Part shown: piece by piece, positions 43,352 through 53,128 of the stretch
Position numbering within the stretch: position 1 is the stretch's first letter
How the letters are laid out: every line of letters begins with the position of its first letter
Source of the DNA: MKUN01 sp964481425
GTDB taxonomy: Bacteria > Bacteroidota > Bacteroidia > Chitinophagales > Chitinophagaceae
Assembly: GCA_964481425.1 (NCBI GenBank)
Contig: CAYZTM010000001.1
Span: 1-64,000, forward strand
Direction of reading: 5' to 3'
DNA length: 64,000 bases
Made by a program: the position numbers and the translations under genes
Notes under the pieces: model-generated
Seen by the model: only the letters and a program-made list of their open reading frames with translations
The model's database searches: none
Told to the model about the DNA's origin: nothing

Positions 43352-44017
43352 TTATTTATTCTTTCCGGTCAGCATGGGCACGAACACAAAATCGCCCAAT
43401 TCTTCTTCATGCACATTTCCATTCGTATCTTTTGTTATCCGCAGCATTTTTTGCCCATTGTCATCACCTACAGGTATCACTGCTATACCACCCGGTTTTA
43501 ATTGTTCTATGAGCGCTGGCGGTACGTAAGGAGCGGCTGCCGTTACAATCACCTTATCAAAAGGAGCATAAGAGGGCAGGCCTGCATAGCCATCACCATA
43601 AAATCGTTTAATATTTGGATAACTCTTCAGGAAAAAGAATTCTCCCACAAAGTCGTGCAATGCCTTTTGGCGTTCTATGGTGTATACCATGGCGCCCATC
43701 TCGGCAAGTACGCAGGCCTGGTAAGCGCTGCCTGTCCCTATTTCCAGTATCTTATCGTATTTCTGTACGTTAAGTAGTTCTGTCTGGTAAGCTACGGTAT
43801 AGGGTTGTGATATGGTTTGACCGGCAGTTATGGGGAATGCGCGGTCTTCATAAGCGATACGTTCGAAAGCAGGGTCGAGGAAAAAGTGCCTCGGAATGGC
43901 CTCAATAGCAGCAAGCACCCGCTCGTCCTTTATGCCCTTCTCGCGTATGCTTTGTACCAGTTGTTTCCTAAGTCCTTTATGCAGGTAATTATCTTCTCTT
44001 GGCTTGCTGTGCAGCAT
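43352..44017 (-). CDS. pcm: Protein-L-isoaspartate O-methyltransferase
   Basis: This 221-residue SAM-dependent repair enzyme methylates isoaspartyl residues in aged proteins. Motifs are ITAGQTISQPYTVA (about 63-76), the SAM-binding ILEIGTGSAYQACVLAEM and VTAAAPYVPPALIEQLKPGG. It is convergent with queG. Length is normal. Confidence 0.92.
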   Translation of the reverse strand: MLHSKPREDNYLHKGLRKQLVQSIREKGIKDERVLAAIEAIPRHFFLDPAFERIAYEDRAFPITAGQTISQPYTVAYQTELLNVQKYDKILEIGTGSAYQACVLAEMGAMVYTIERQKALHDFVGEFFFLKSYPNIKRFYGDGYAGLPSYAPFDKVIVTAAAPYVPPALIEQLKPGGIAVIPVGDDNGQKMLRITKDTNGNVHEEELGDFVFVPMLTGKNK

Positions 44018-44067
44018 GTTACAAAGTTAGTGCAGGCGGTAGCTAAATAAAAATCCGGGTGAACCGG

Positions 44068-44790
44068 TTAGAAAGGATTACTAAAGTTTTTATGCACATT
44101 TTTTGGATTCAGGTTGAATACCAGGCCCAGGCCAGTGCCTCCATTGGGCAGGGCCATGGGTTGCATCTTCATGGATATATCTTCGGAAATATCAAAATTT
44201 TTCAGGTGGGCAAATACTACAGCATCCAGTATTTGTAAGGTGTAGCCCACGCCGGTTATCAGCACTGTAATATCAAGATAGCGTTTGAAGCCATCCTGCA
44301 GCGTTTTCAATTGGTCTGATGAGTAGAGCAGGGTATTGGCTGTTTCATTGCTCAGGTCGCCGGTCAGGCGGCCTATATAGGCTTTGCGGTACTCTTGGTA
44401 ACTATTCTGGTTGGTAACAATGAAATAACCGGCCACGCCCAGTCCCGCATATATGACGGGTATCTTCCAGTATTGCCGGTTGTAGAGTTGCCCCAGGCCG
44501 GGCAGTAGGGCTGAAAAGAGTCCCGCACGTTTAGGCACAGGCTGGAATTTCTTTTTGACAACGATCTTTTTGTTGCTGTCAACAGGCATCATGGTTTTCG
44601 CGCTGTCAAGTGGTACCACTGTTGTGGCATGTGCCGGCATATCCGGATGGGCCAGCTGTTTTAGGCTGTCCATCTTGTACAGGTTACCCTTTAGGGTATC
44701 GGGTACAGCCTGCGAATAGCCTTTTGTCGTACCTGCCAGTAGGAAGGCCGCAACTAAAATTAGGAAATGATAAATGCGTTCGGCTTGCAA
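44068..44790 (-). CDS. DUF5683-domain exported protein
   Basis: This 240-residue protein has a signal or anchor segment (about 9-26), a Pro/Lys-rich linker (about 55-85) and the DUF5683 domain (about 86-190) with AGLFSALLPGLGQLYNRQYW, the family's hallmark, plus one or two hydrophobic segments. It is common in Bacteroidota, and function is unknown. It lies 50 bases beyond pcm on the same strand. Confidence 0.8.
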   Translation of the reverse strand: MQAERIYHFLILVAAFLLAGTTKGYSQAVPDTLKGNLYKMDSLKQLAHPDMPAHATTVVPLDSAKTMMPVDSNKKIVVKKKFQPVPKRAGLFSALLPGLGQLYNRQYWKIPVIYAGLGVAGYFIVTNQNSYQEYRKAYIGRLTGDLSNETANTLLYSSDQLKTLQDGFKRYLDITVLITGVGYTLQILDAVVFAHLKNFDISEDISMKMQPMALPNGGTGLGLVFNLNPKNVHKNFSNPF

Positions 44791-44851
44791 AATAAACTCT
44801 TGTAAAAGATGCGTAAAGTTAAGCGAATGCGGGGTATTTAATTGTAAAAGA

Positions 44852-44882
44852 AATAAGGGCCCGTAACATACGGGCCCTTATT
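44852..44882 (-). terminator. Terminator after the S41 protease gene
   Basis: A 14-bp stem, AATAAGGGCCCGTA (44852-44865) with TACGGGCCCTTATT (44869-44882), has a T-rich run on the minus strand beyond it. It closes the protease transcription unit. Confidence 0.85.
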
Positions 44883-44925
44883 ATGATATGATTGATCCTT
44901 TGCTGTAAGAAGGTCAGCAGCTGCA

Positions 44926-47148
44926 TTATTTCATCCCGGTACCTATGTTCACCTTCATATACTGCTTATTGATGTCGTTAACTATATTGACAGTTTCGTT
45001 AAGGTATATGTCTTTTTTCAGGTTCTTGATCCAGTCCTCGTTCTTACGGATGTTGGTACTGTCCAGGTTTATCCGGTCCATATCCTCCTTGGGATTGCTG
45101 ATGGCATACGGAGTGGTCTTCTTCTCAGCCGCTTCTATTTCTTTCGATATAGAGCTGGCTTCTTCCATTTCCTTTTTATATCCCGCCTCGCTCAGCGATA
45201 CCACATTGTCATCCTGCAGTTTTTTCAGGCGTGCGGCATTCTTTTGTATCAGGGCAAAGGTTGGGTTGTCTGTTATACGATCTTTACTTGCTGCTGCCAG
45301 TTCACCAATATTGAGGCTGTACGGATACACCTTATAGCTGGCAGGGGCTATCTCATCCCACTTCAGGGCAGCCTTGTCGCGGCGTTCGCCCATATCTATA
45401 TCGTCATATGCGCTGGGCAGCATAATGTCCGGAGTTACACCTTTAAGCTGCGTAGAGCCACCGTTGATCCTGTAAAATTTCTGTATCGTCATTTTCAGCG
45501 AACCAAGCCCTGAGAAGCTAAGCCTGTAGTTATCCTTTTTGTTGTCAGCGGTTTCCTCGGTAGCGTCGTTGAATTTGGCCCTCGTAAGAGGATCTGCAAA
45601 ATCATCAAGCGAAACTATTTTTTGTACCGTGCCTTTGCCATAGGTTGGTGCACCCACTATTACTGCGCGCTTATAATCCTGCATGGCAGCCGCCATTATT
45701 TCAGATGCCGATGCACTGCCTTCATTCACCATAATGGCAAGCGGGCCATCGTAGAATACACCTTTGTTGGCATCTCTCAGCGTCATCGCAGCAGTGCCGC
45801 TGTTCTTTACCTGCACTATCGGACCCTGGTCTATAAAAAGGCCGGCCATATCGACTACGTCGCTCAGTGAGCCGCCGCCATTGTAGCGAAGGTCAAGTAT
45901 GATACCATTTACATGTGCAGCCTTCAGCTTTTGTACTTCCAGGGCCACATCTTCTGCACAACGCCTGCCGCTTATTTTGTTGAAATCCGAATAAAACTCC
46001 GGCAGGTATATATAGCCTATAGGGCCGTTGTTGCTGTGTATGATGGCAGATTTGGCAAAGGTCTCTTCCTTTTGCACCTCGCCACGTACTATGGGTATTA
46101 CTTTTATAACGCCGTCCATATGCTTAACAGTCAGGCGCACTTCACTTCCTTTGGGGCCGCGAATGATTTTTACTGCATCGTCAATGTCATAACCTTGTAC
46201 ATCTACAGGTGTGCTATCACCTTGTGCTACTTTAAGTATTTCATCGCCGGCTTTAAGTTCGCCTTGTTTCCAGCATGGGGTTCCCGGTAATATCTCTACC
46301 ACTTTTATCTTGTCGTCGTCCTGGCGCAGTTGTGCGCCTATGCCATAAAAACTGCCCGACATTAGTTCGTCGAACCTGGCTTTGTCTGCCGGCGGAAAGT
46401 AATCTGTATGAGGGTCTTCTGTATTGGTTATTGCGTTCACGTAGATAGAGAAGCGGTTGTCCTCGTTCAGTTTACTTTGCCTTTTAAAATAACGGTCCAT
46501 GCTCTTGCCTATGGCTTCGCGTGCATCCGCCTCCAGTTCTGCATCGGTCTTTTTCTTTTCTGTTTTCTTTGTGGTCTTGGCCTTGTCGTCTTTCTTGTCG
46601 TCGCGTTCCTTCTTCAGGTCAACATATTTGGCCAGTACCCTGTACTTCAGGTACATGCGCCAGCGGTCTTTCAACTCATCGTCATTTTTGGCATAGTCCA
46701 GTTTGTCGCCGTTCAGTTGCAGGGTCTCATCGGCTTTAAAGCTGAAAGGGGTCTTCAATATCTCTTTGCAGAATGTGTCAGCCCTGTCAACGCCGGTGCT
46801 CAGCTTATCGTTCAGCAGGTGATAAAATTCCAGTGTGCCATTGTTTATCTCGTCGTCTATCTTGAACTCGTAATTTTTCAGCTCGTTAATATCGTTTTGA
46901 CTTAAAAGCTTCTTTTCGGGGTCCAGTTCGTCCAGTAGTTTGTGGTATACTCTTGATGAAAATGTGTCATTTATTTCCCTTGGTGAATAGTGGCCTTCCC
47001 TTATCGCCTTCATTACCGTTTTCACGATAACGGCTTCTTTTTGTTCTGTTTCGTCGTTCCCACCGCTGTACTTAAATGAAAAAAAGGCGGCTAAAGCACC
47101 TAATATAAGTAGCGGTATCAGGATCTTGTTCTTCATGAATCTCAACAT
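44926..47148 (-). CDS. Carboxy-terminal processing protease (Prc/Tsp-like, S41)
   Basis: This 740-residue periplasmic protease has an N-terminal membrane segment (about 5-23), a helical N-terminal region (about 40-240), a PDZ domain (about 245-345, containing GIGAQLRQDDDKIKVVEILP), the S41 core and a C-terminal Prc-type domain. The catalytic Ser is in NEGSASASEI and the general-base Lys in TYGKGTVQ, aligning with Ser452 and Lys477 of E. coli Tsp. It is longer than E. coli Prc (682). It probably degrades or trims periplasmic and outer-membrane proteins. The start may be this ATG or one 12 bases later. Confidence 0.9.
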   Translation of the reverse strand: MLRFMKNKILIPLLILGALAAFFSFKYSGGNDETEQKEAVIVKTVMKAIREGHYSPREINDTFSSRVYHKLLDELDPEKKLLSQNDINELKNYEFKIDDEINNGTLEFYHLLNDKLSTGVDRADTFCKEILKTPFSFKADETLQLNGDKLDYAKNDDELKDRWRMYLKYRVLAKYVDLKKERDDKKDDKAKTTKKTEKKKTDAELEADAREAIGKSMDRYFKRQSKLNEDNRFSIYVNAITNTEDPHTDYFPPADKARFDELMSGSFYGIGAQLRQDDDKIKVVEILPGTPCWKQGELKAGDEILKVAQGDSTPVDVQGYDIDDAVKIIRGPKGSEVRLTVKHMDGVIKVIPIVRGEVQKEETFAKSAIIHSNNGPIGYIYLPEFYSDFNKISGRRCAEDVALEVQKLKAAHVNGIILDLRYNGGGSLSDVVDMAGLFIDQGPIVQVKNSGTAAMTLRDANKGVFYDGPLAIMVNEGSASASEIMAAAMQDYKRAVIVGAPTYGKGTVQKIVSLDDFADPLTRAKFNDATEETADNKKDNYRLSFSGLGSLKMTIQKFYRINGGSTQLKGVTPDIMLPSAYDDIDMGERRDKAALKWDEIAPASYKVYPYSLNIGELAAASKDRITDNPTFALIQKNAARLKKLQDDNVVSLSEAGYKKEMEEASSISKEIEAAEKKTTPYAISNPKEDMDRINLDSTNIRKNEDWIKNLKKDIYLNETVNIVNDINKQYMKVNIGTGMK

Positions 47149-47263
47149 GATCTATCGTAATTAATAAATTCTAACAAATGTAACTCTTTTGCTGTTAATA
47201 AAACGCTAATCAAAAACTGTACTAAGGGTAGTGCCGGGGGGATTTTTAAAGCATTTAATGCAG

Positions 47264-47271
47264 TAAATTTG
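47264..47271 (+). promoter_or_regulatory. Putative -7 element for lipB
   Basis: TAAATTTG, followed by C, matches TAnnTTTG just 10 bases before the lipB ATG, implying a very short leader. Confidence 0.45.
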
Positions 47272-47281
47272 CAGGTAGTTT

Positions 47282-48019
47282 ATGGCACAGGAGATCCGTT
47301 TTCAAAACCTTGGTATTATAGAATATGGCCAAGCCTGGTCGATGCAGGAAGAACTAATGCGTGCTAACCTGGAGCGCAAAGCAGAATGGTATAGTACACC
47401 TGAAACGGAGCGGCCTTTAACGACTGGTACGCGCAATCACCTCCTGTTTTGTAATCATCCACATGTGTACACTTTGGGTAAAAGTGGCCACATGGAGAAC
47501 CTGCTTGTCAACGATTCCCGGCTTAAGGATCTGAATGTGTCTTTTTACAAGACCAACAGGGGAGGGGATATCACTTACCATGGTCCCGGCCAGTTGGTAG
47601 GCTACCCGATATTGGACCTGGAACTCTTTTTTACCGACCTGGGCAGGTATATGCGCAGCCTCGAGGAGGTGATCATTAATACACTCTCGCAGTTCGGGAT
47701 AACCGCAAGCCGGCTGCCGGGTGCTACCGGGGTATGGCTGGACCCGGAAATACCTTCGAAGGCGCGTAAAATATGTGCTATGGGGGTGCGTTGCAGCCGC
47801 TGGGTAACGATACATGGGTTTGCACTGAACATCAATACAGACTTATCTTATTTTAATTATATAGTTCCTTGTGGTATAAGTGACAAAGCGGTTACATCTA
47901 TGGAGCGGGAGTTGGGTGCTAAAGTAGATGAGGATCTGGTGGCCGATACCTTAAGGAACGAATTTGCAAAAGTGTTTAACGCTAAAATAATATTTGAAAG
48001 TACCGGGATAGCTATATGA
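47282..48019 (+). CDS. lipB: Octanoyltransferase
   Basis: This 245-residue enzyme moves octanoyl groups from acyl carrier protein to lipoyl domains. Characteristic blocks are RGGDITYHGPGQLVGYPILDL, KARKICAMGVRCSRWVTIHGFALNIN (active-site Lys) and IVPCGI (active-site Cys). It is divergent from the S41 protease gene. Confidence 0.93.
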   Translation: MAQEIRFQNLGIIEYGQAWSMQEELMRANLERKAEWYSTPETERPLTTGTRNHLLFCNHPHVYTLGKSGHMENLLVNDSRLKDLNVSFYKTNRGGDITYHGPGQLVGYPILDLELFFTDLGRYMRSLEEVIINTLSQFGITASRLPGATGVWLDPEIPSKARKICAMGVRCSRWVTIHGFALNINTDLSYFNYIVPCGISDKAVTSMERELGAKVDEDLVADTLRNEFAKVFNAKIIFESTGIAI

Positions 48020-48060
48020 TTTTTTTGTAACTTACTTATCCTTTCCCGTATTACGGATAC

Positions 48061-48687
48061 ATGCATAAAGAGATAACATACCACTGGGGAGAAGAACATT
48101 TGCGCATAACATTGGGCAATAGGATACAAACGCGTATCCGCATTCTTTTCTGGTCCGAACTCCTGGCCACCGTTGGTCTTGCCACTGTGTTCCTGGTACG
48201 TTCCTTACCGCTTACGCGTAGTGTTATCAACTGGGTTTCGGGTGCCGGTGCTTTACTGCTTTACGGCCTTGCCATTTATCGATTTTTGTCACGTATCTTT
48301 TTTCACGAGGAGATAATACTGAGCAGGTATGCTCTTACCATTATACAGCATACACCTTTCCGGAAATACCGCCGCCGTTACGACTGGCGTAGCATAGGCC
48401 CGCTGCATTATGCCGGTAAAGAGAAGAAGACCGATCATCCGCTTAAAGGCAGGAACTACGATTATTTTGGCTTTGAGACACATGAGCACTTCATACAAAG
48501 CCTGTATCACGATGGTAATCTCTACTTCAATTATGCAGGTTACCCTATTCGCTTCGCCCGCAATGTATATTCCTGGGATGCAGAAGAGATGGTAAATATG
48601 ATGAAGATATTTGCCGGTAATTCTTTACGCCTGGGCCCTGAGTGGGACAGTATGCTGCAGGAGCATGAGATGGGCGATACTCAATAG
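48061..48687 (+). CDS. Hypothetical membrane protein, 208 aa
   Basis: Two hydrophobic helices (about 30-47 and 57-76) are followed by a basic soluble domain with an R-rich turn (KYRRRYDWRS near 103-112). This layout resembles small PH-like membrane proteins, but I cannot assign a family. It overlaps the convergent next gene by seven bases at their 3' ends. Confidence 0.65.
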   Translation: MHKEITYHWGEEHLRITLGNRIQTRIRILFWSELLATVGLATVFLVRSLPLTRSVINWVSGAGALLLYGLAIYRFLSRIFFHEEIILSRYALTIIQHTPFRKYRRRYDWRSIGPLHYAGKEKKTDHPLKGRNYDYFGFETHEHFIQSLYHDGNLYFNYAGYPIRFARNVYSWDAEEMVNMMKIFAGNSLRLGPEWDSMLQEHEMGDTQ

Positions 48688-49433
48688 ATACTTATGTAGC
48701 CTGTTTCCAGTTGGCTATTATCTTTCTTAAGTATGAATTTGTACAAACCTTTCTGCTGAAAGTTCCTTTTATCAATTATCACCGGTGAGTCCATGATGTG
48801 AGGCACCTCCAGTACAAGTTTCTCTTTCTGGTTGAAGAACTTTATGGAGTATTTATGTTTGGTCACCTCAGGCAGTTCCATATTCACATGTCCTGTTAGT
48901 GGGTTAGTGAAGATGTATTGCGATTTGATGTACGTTAGCGGGTTGATCTCCGTCTCATCGGTGGTTATCTTAATGGCTATTTTGCGCACTAATTTTTGCA
49001 GCGAGTCATTCCCACTGTTAGTACCCAATATTTTTTGCAGCGAATCATTAGGTGGCAGCACGGCCTGTTGTTTTAATAACTGGCTGCTGTCTACAGGCAG
49101 GTTAATACGGTTGCTATACCAGGTAAGGTCTGAATTGAAGACAATATATAGCCTGTACCAGTTTTTGCCCGCGTTGGGGTGACCATCTACAAATGCCTGT
49201 ATCCCTTTTTTCAGGTTCTTCACATATCCTGTGGTAATATAATTGTAGGCACTGTCGCCGGACCGTTGTACGGCTATCGACTTGATACCCTCATACTGGC
49301 AGGTCCAGCTAATGATATTCACGCCTTTTTCGGTAGTGCCTGTTATGTCGGGCAGCAAAGGCTGGGCATTGGTATGTAGAACGATGAGGGTGAGAACGAG
49401 GCCCAGCGCTGCACGCATCATTTTCCTGATCAT
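48681..49433 (-). CDS. Exported hypothetical protein, 250 aa
   Basis: A signal peptide (about 1-23, ending LHTNAQ) precedes a mature all-beta protein. Its first domain resembles a fibronectin III-like fold (IISWTCQYEGIKSIAVQRSG), and the C-terminal part repeats strand segments. No T9SS sorting motif is clear. Family not recognised. It overlaps the convergent gene before it. Confidence 0.65.
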   Translation of the reverse strand: MIRKMMRAALGLVLTLIVLHTNAQPLLPDITGTTEKGVNIISWTCQYEGIKSIAVQRSGDSAYNYITTGYVKNLKKGIQAFVDGHPNAGKNWYRLYIVFNSDLTWYSNRINLPVDSSQLLKQQAVLPPNDSLQKILGTNSGNDSLQKLVRKIAIKITTDETEINPLTYIKSQYIFTNPLTGHVNMELPEVTKHKYSIKFFNQKEKLVLEVPHIMDSPVIIDKRNFQQKGLYKFILKKDNSQLETGYISIY

Positions 49434-49602
49434 TGGCCAAACCTAATGCAAAATTGAATAATCAGGGCAAACTGGAAGCAAGATTTTATTTTCCCTAACA
49501 TTTACTGTCTCCGGGCTCATCATTTACACTCGTCGCGGGCGATATTTACATATTTTCACCGTTCTAATTTCATATTGTCAATTTTCAGTTTATCTTGTGC
49601 CT

Positions 49603-51090
49603 ATGGGTATATTCAGCAAAAAATCGCTCGAACAGCTTATCAATCATTCCCAGGAGGGAGAAAAATCATTGAAGCGCACCTTGACCGCAGGCAACCTTAT
49701 TGCACTGGGTATTGGGGCCATCATTGGTGCCGGTCTCTTTGTACGTACTGCTGCTGCTGCTGCTAACAATGCAGGCCCATCAGTTACCATAGGTTTCATC
49801 ATTGCTGCTGTTGGTTGTGCCTTTGCGGGTTTATGCTATGCGGAGTTCGCCTCCATGATACCCATAGCCGGTAGTGCTTACACTTACTCTTATGCAACTA
49901 TGGGCGAGTTAGTGGCCTGGATCATTGGCTGGGACCTTGTGCTTGAATATGCTGTAGGCGCAGCTACGGTGGGTATAGCCTGGAGTGAATACCTGAACAA
50001 GCTTCTTGAGACCCTATTCGGTTCTGCATATAGAGTTCCCTATGAATGGTCGCATTCGCCCTTTGAGAAATACACGGACCTTATGGGTGGCATGCATCAT
50101 GGCATTATGAATATTCCGGCCCTGTTCATCATATTCGTACTCACCTTGCTACTCATCAGGGGCACGCAGGAGTCTGCATTTGTGAATGGTCTTATTGTAA
50201 TCACCAAAGTGACCATTGTAATATTATTCATCGTTTTTGGCTGGCACTTTATTAACCCGGTCAACCATACACCTTATATTCCAGCCCCCACTACCTACAC
50301 CGATAGCCAGGGGATAGTGCATAACTACGGGGGCATCTGGGGTATCTTGGGAGCGGCGGGCGTCGTCTTTTTCGCCTTCATTGGCTTCGATGCCGTTTCT
50401 ACCGCGGCACAGGAGGCTAAGAACCCCAAGAAGGATATGCCGATAGGTATCCTTGGTTCCCTTGTCATCTGTACCGTATTGTATATACTCTTTGCGCATG
50501 TGCTTACGGGCATTGGTAGTATCAACGATTTCCGTACACAAGGCAGGGAGGCTTCCGTTACCTACGCCATTAAAACCTATATGGCGGGTTATGGCTGGCT
50601 GGCCGATTTTGTAACAGTGGCCATATTGTTCGGTTTTTCATCCGTTATTCTTGTAATGCTTATGGGGCAGTCGCGTGTGTTCTATTCTATGAGTCGCGAT
50701 GGACTGGTACCTCCTGTTTTCTCCGACGTACATCCCAAGTATCATACGCCTTATAAGTCTAACTGGATATTCTTTGTTTTGGTTGGCTCATTTGCTGCTT
50801 TCATTCCGGGCGATATTGTGGGCGATATGACGAGTATCGGTACCCTGTTCGCTTTTATATTGGTATGCGCCGGCGTGTGGATCATGCGGGTGAAGAACCC
50901 GGAGATACCCCGCCAGTTCAAGACGCCCCTTGTGCCATTGGTACCTATTTTGGGCATTATTGTGTGTGCTGCCATGGTGGCCGGCCTGGGCTGGCCCAAC
51001 TGGACAAGGTTGGGTGTTTGGCTGGTGATAGGCCTGTTCATATACTTCGGTTATAGCCGCAAGCATAGCAAGCTGAATAAGGATAAGTAA
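49603..51090 (+). CDS. APC-family amino acid permease
   Basis: Starting from the ATG at 49603 (a GTG lies two codons upstream), this 495-residue transporter has 12-14 helices. The APC signature GIGAIIGAGLFV is in helix 1 (about 37-48), followed by GPSVTIGFIIAAVGCAFAGL. The sequence resembles cationic amino acid transporters (CAT-like; APC with an extended C-terminus). Substrate is inferred only at the family level. A lipoprotein gene follows 86 bases on. Confidence 0.88.
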   Translation: MGIFSKKSLEQLINHSQEGEKSLKRTLTAGNLIALGIGAIIGAGLFVRTAAAAANNAGPSVTIGFIIAAVGCAFAGLCYAEFASMIPIAGSAYTYSYATMGELVAWIIGWDLVLEYAVGAATVGIAWSEYLNKLLETLFGSAYRVPYEWSHSPFEKYTDLMGGMHHGIMNIPALFIIFVLTLLLIRGTQESAFVNGLIVITKVTIVILFIVFGWHFINPVNHTPYIPAPTTYTDSQGIVHNYGGIWGILGAAGVVFFAFIGFDAVSTAAQEAKNPKKDMPIGILGSLVICTVLYILFAHVLTGIGSINDFRTQGREASVTYAIKTYMAGYGWLADFVTVAILFGFSSVILVMLMGQSRVFYSMSRDGLVPPVFSDVHPKYHTPYKSNWIFFVLVGSFAAFIPGDIVGDMTSIGTLFAFILVCAGVWIMRVKNPEIPRQFKTPLVPLVPILGIIVCAAMVAGLGWPNWTRLGVWLVIGLFIYFGYSRKHSKLNKDK

Positions 51091-51176
51091 AAAATATACT
51101 CGGATTTATTACCTCCTTTGCAACTAAAATTTATATTTTTGATTGTAATATCCGTGCAGATTTAAAATAAAAACCG

Positions 51177-51695
51177 ATGAATAAAAGCCTATTAAATATT
51201 AAAGCATTAGCCTCAGCAGCCGTATTTTCTGTTTTAGCATTCAGTATGACCTTATATACTTCTTGTACGCAGACAGATAAATGTGAAAATGTGGTCTGCA
51301 ACAATGGTGGTGTTTGTGTGGATGGTACCTGCAACTGCCTGAATGGTTTCACCGGCAATAATTGCGAGAACTCTGATGCAGAAAAATTTGTTGGCCTTTA
51401 TACCGGCGTCAACAAATGCAATAATACCGGCCTTTTCAAGATCGATACTTTTGTTAAGAATAATGTTTATATAGAAACATCAGTTGGTAACGGGAATTGT
51501 AAAAAAGATATTTCTTTGTTGGGTACTGTAGTGGGCGATTCCATAGTATTCCCTGAGCAAGGATTTCTTGATGCATGCCAGCAGTCTTATGCTTTTAGCG
51601 CTGTTGGGATCATGCAAGGCGACTCCCTGCACATGCTTTTTCGTTACAATTACCCCTCATTCAAAGATACCTGTACCTTCGATGGTGTCAAATGA
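51177..51695 (+). CDS. EGF-like lipoprotein
   Basis: This 172-residue protein has a signal (about 1-29) with lipobox LYTSC, then an EGF-like module (about 36-64) with six cysteines in CENVVCNNGGVCVDGTCNCL and GFTGNNCE. A beta-rich C-terminal region (about 70-172) contains more cysteines (CNNTG, NCKKD, DACQQ, DTC). EGF-like domains are mostly eukaryotic; scattered bacterial members are known. Function is unknown. TATTTTTG at 51134-51141 fits a -7 element. Confidence 0.75.
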   Translation: MNKSLLNIKALASAAVFSVLAFSMTLYTSCTQTDKCENVVCNNGGVCVDGTCNCLNGFTGNNCENSDAEKFVGLYTGVNKCNNTGLFKIDTFVKNNVYIETSVGNGNCKKDISLLGTVVGDSIVFPEQGFLDACQQSYAFSAVGIMQGDSLHMLFRYNYPSFKDTCTFDGVK

Positions 51696-51764
51696 TTTTC
51701 TTTACCCCCTGACAGACCTTTGTACCCCCTTACAGAGGTAAATAAAATGGTTAAACTACAAACG

Positions 51765-51791
51765 GGCCCCGCATTTACGGGGCCTTATTTT
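51765..51791 (+). terminator. Terminator after the EGF-like lipoprotein gene
   Basis: GGCCCCG (51765-51771) pairs with CGGGGCC (51778-51784), followed by TTATTTTAT. Confidence 0.8.
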
Positions 51792-51822
51792 ATAGCTGCT
51801 TTTAACTTCGTAACTTATAGGC

Positions 51823-52167
51823 ATGAAGCGTCCACCGTTTATTGTGATCATCATAATTGTATTCCTGGTCCTGGCTACGGCAATGGCCTGGCTTACCTCT
51901 GCATCGCTCACCTGGCCCGGTACCTTCCTGGATGGTATCTGGAAGATGAATCCCGAAGCCTATAATGGCTTTGCCTCTATGGGCATTGCAGCGCCGATAC
52001 TGTTGGGCATATTGGGCGCCTGTACTGCAGCATCTGCTTTAGGCATGTTGCAGGCCCGTAAATGGGCATGGTGGCTAACCATTGGCATATTTGTGTTGAA
52101 TGCTCTCGGTGATGTGGCGACATGTTCGTACATCAGGACTATCTTAAGCGGGGTTCCGGTGTGCTGA
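51823..52167 (+). CDS. Small membrane protein, 114 aa
   Basis: Three hydrophobic helices (about 5-25, 52-74, 82-101) lie in a 114-residue protein with a central acidic loop (NPEAYNGFASMG). I do not recognise the family. The C-terminus ends GVPVC. The gene begins 32 bases after the previous terminator. Confidence 0.6.
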   Translation: MKRPPFIVIIIIVFLVLATAMAWLTSASLTWPGTFLDGIWKMNPEAYNGFASMGIAAPILLGILGACTAASALGMLQARKWAWWLTIGIFVLNALGDVATCSYIRTILSGVPVC

Positions 52168-52268
52168 TCGTGATGTTTTTCCTATTTCTTTTGAACAGGC
52201 CATCTGTCAAGGCTTACTTCACGTCTGTTTCGGCATAATACTTGTTGTTGTCATACCAAATCCCGCCT

Positions 52269-53087
52269 ATGCGTTACACCCTTCGTTTTCTATTTTTACT
52301 CTCTTTGCTGTATTTGCCCTCTTGTCTGCATGCACAGGGTATATTGGTTGCAGATAGGGTAAACGCCCCCATGTTGGGAAAAGCGGGTACGCTCAAATTA
52401 GGCTTGTATATCAAGCCCCAGGACATAACTGTTAGCCATGTTGGGTTCAGTCCCTCAGCAGATGCTTCCTTCAGCCCCCTTCAGAATTTTGCGATATTAC
52501 TTTCCTGGCGTTCGATCCTGAACAGGACCGGGTTCCATGAGAATTCCAAATACAACGGCAACCGGTTTGACCTTGCTCTTGGATATTATGCCAAGCGACG
52601 TTTACTCCGTTTAGAGGTCTTCGGCGGCTACGGTAACGGTACACTACGGGAGAGCGATATCCGGCTATGGTACAATACAGGTAGCATTTCGCATATGTAT
52701 CGCTCAGAGTATAGGCTTTCGTACCATCATGTCTTTCTGCAAGGTGCTGCAGGCTTGTACATCAATCATTTTTCTGTGGCCCTGGGTATGCGCCTGTCTA
52801 CTGAATTTTATTATCATACCCGATATACCGATACGAACGTTGTACGCTATATATTGAGCTATACTTCGGGAACTGCTTCGCCTAAGCCGTTCTTTTATTC
52901 AGAACCCTATCTTGATCTCCAATACGGCAGTCGGGTATTTAAAGCCAATATCCAGGGAGGTTTTATGCACTACATCTCCAATGCCCTCGATCCGGAAGGT
53001 GAGGATTTTTATTTTCTTAGCCTGGGAGTCAATGTTTATATCCGTAACCTGTTCACTAAGGGGAAAGAGCAGGCACGCGACGATTAA
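52269..53087 (+). CDS. Outer-membrane beta-barrel-like protein
   Basis: From the ATG at 52269 this 272-residue protein has a signal peptide (about 1-23, ending CLHAQ), then alternating aromatic strands such as YHHVFLQGAAGLYI and YSEPYLDLQYGSRVF typical of outer-membrane beta-barrels. It is similar in style to the OmpA-less barrel proteins frequent in this phylum; the substrate is unknown. Upstream, 101 bases of spacer contain no terminator. Confidence 0.6.
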   Translation: MRYTLRFLFLLSLLYLPSCLHAQGILVADRVNAPMLGKAGTLKLGLYIKPQDITVSHVGFSPSADASFSPLQNFAILLSWRSILNRTGFHENSKYNGNRFDLALGYYAKRRLLRLEVFGGYGNGTLRESDIRLWYNTGSISHMYRSEYRLSYHHVFLQGAAGLYINHFSVALGMRLSTEFYYHTRYTDTNVVRYILSYTSGTASPKPFFYSEPYLDLQYGSRVFKANIQGGFMHYISNALDPEGEDFYFLSLGVNVYIRNLFTKGKEQARDD

Positions 53088-53128
53088 TACGAGTATATTT
53101 TATATCTTGATGCTTATAACGACGCACG

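Noticed and set aside
51700..51744. Near-repeated TACCCCC segments after the EGF-like gene
   Set aside because: Only two imperfect copies separated by few bases; too little to call a repeat array or regulatory element.
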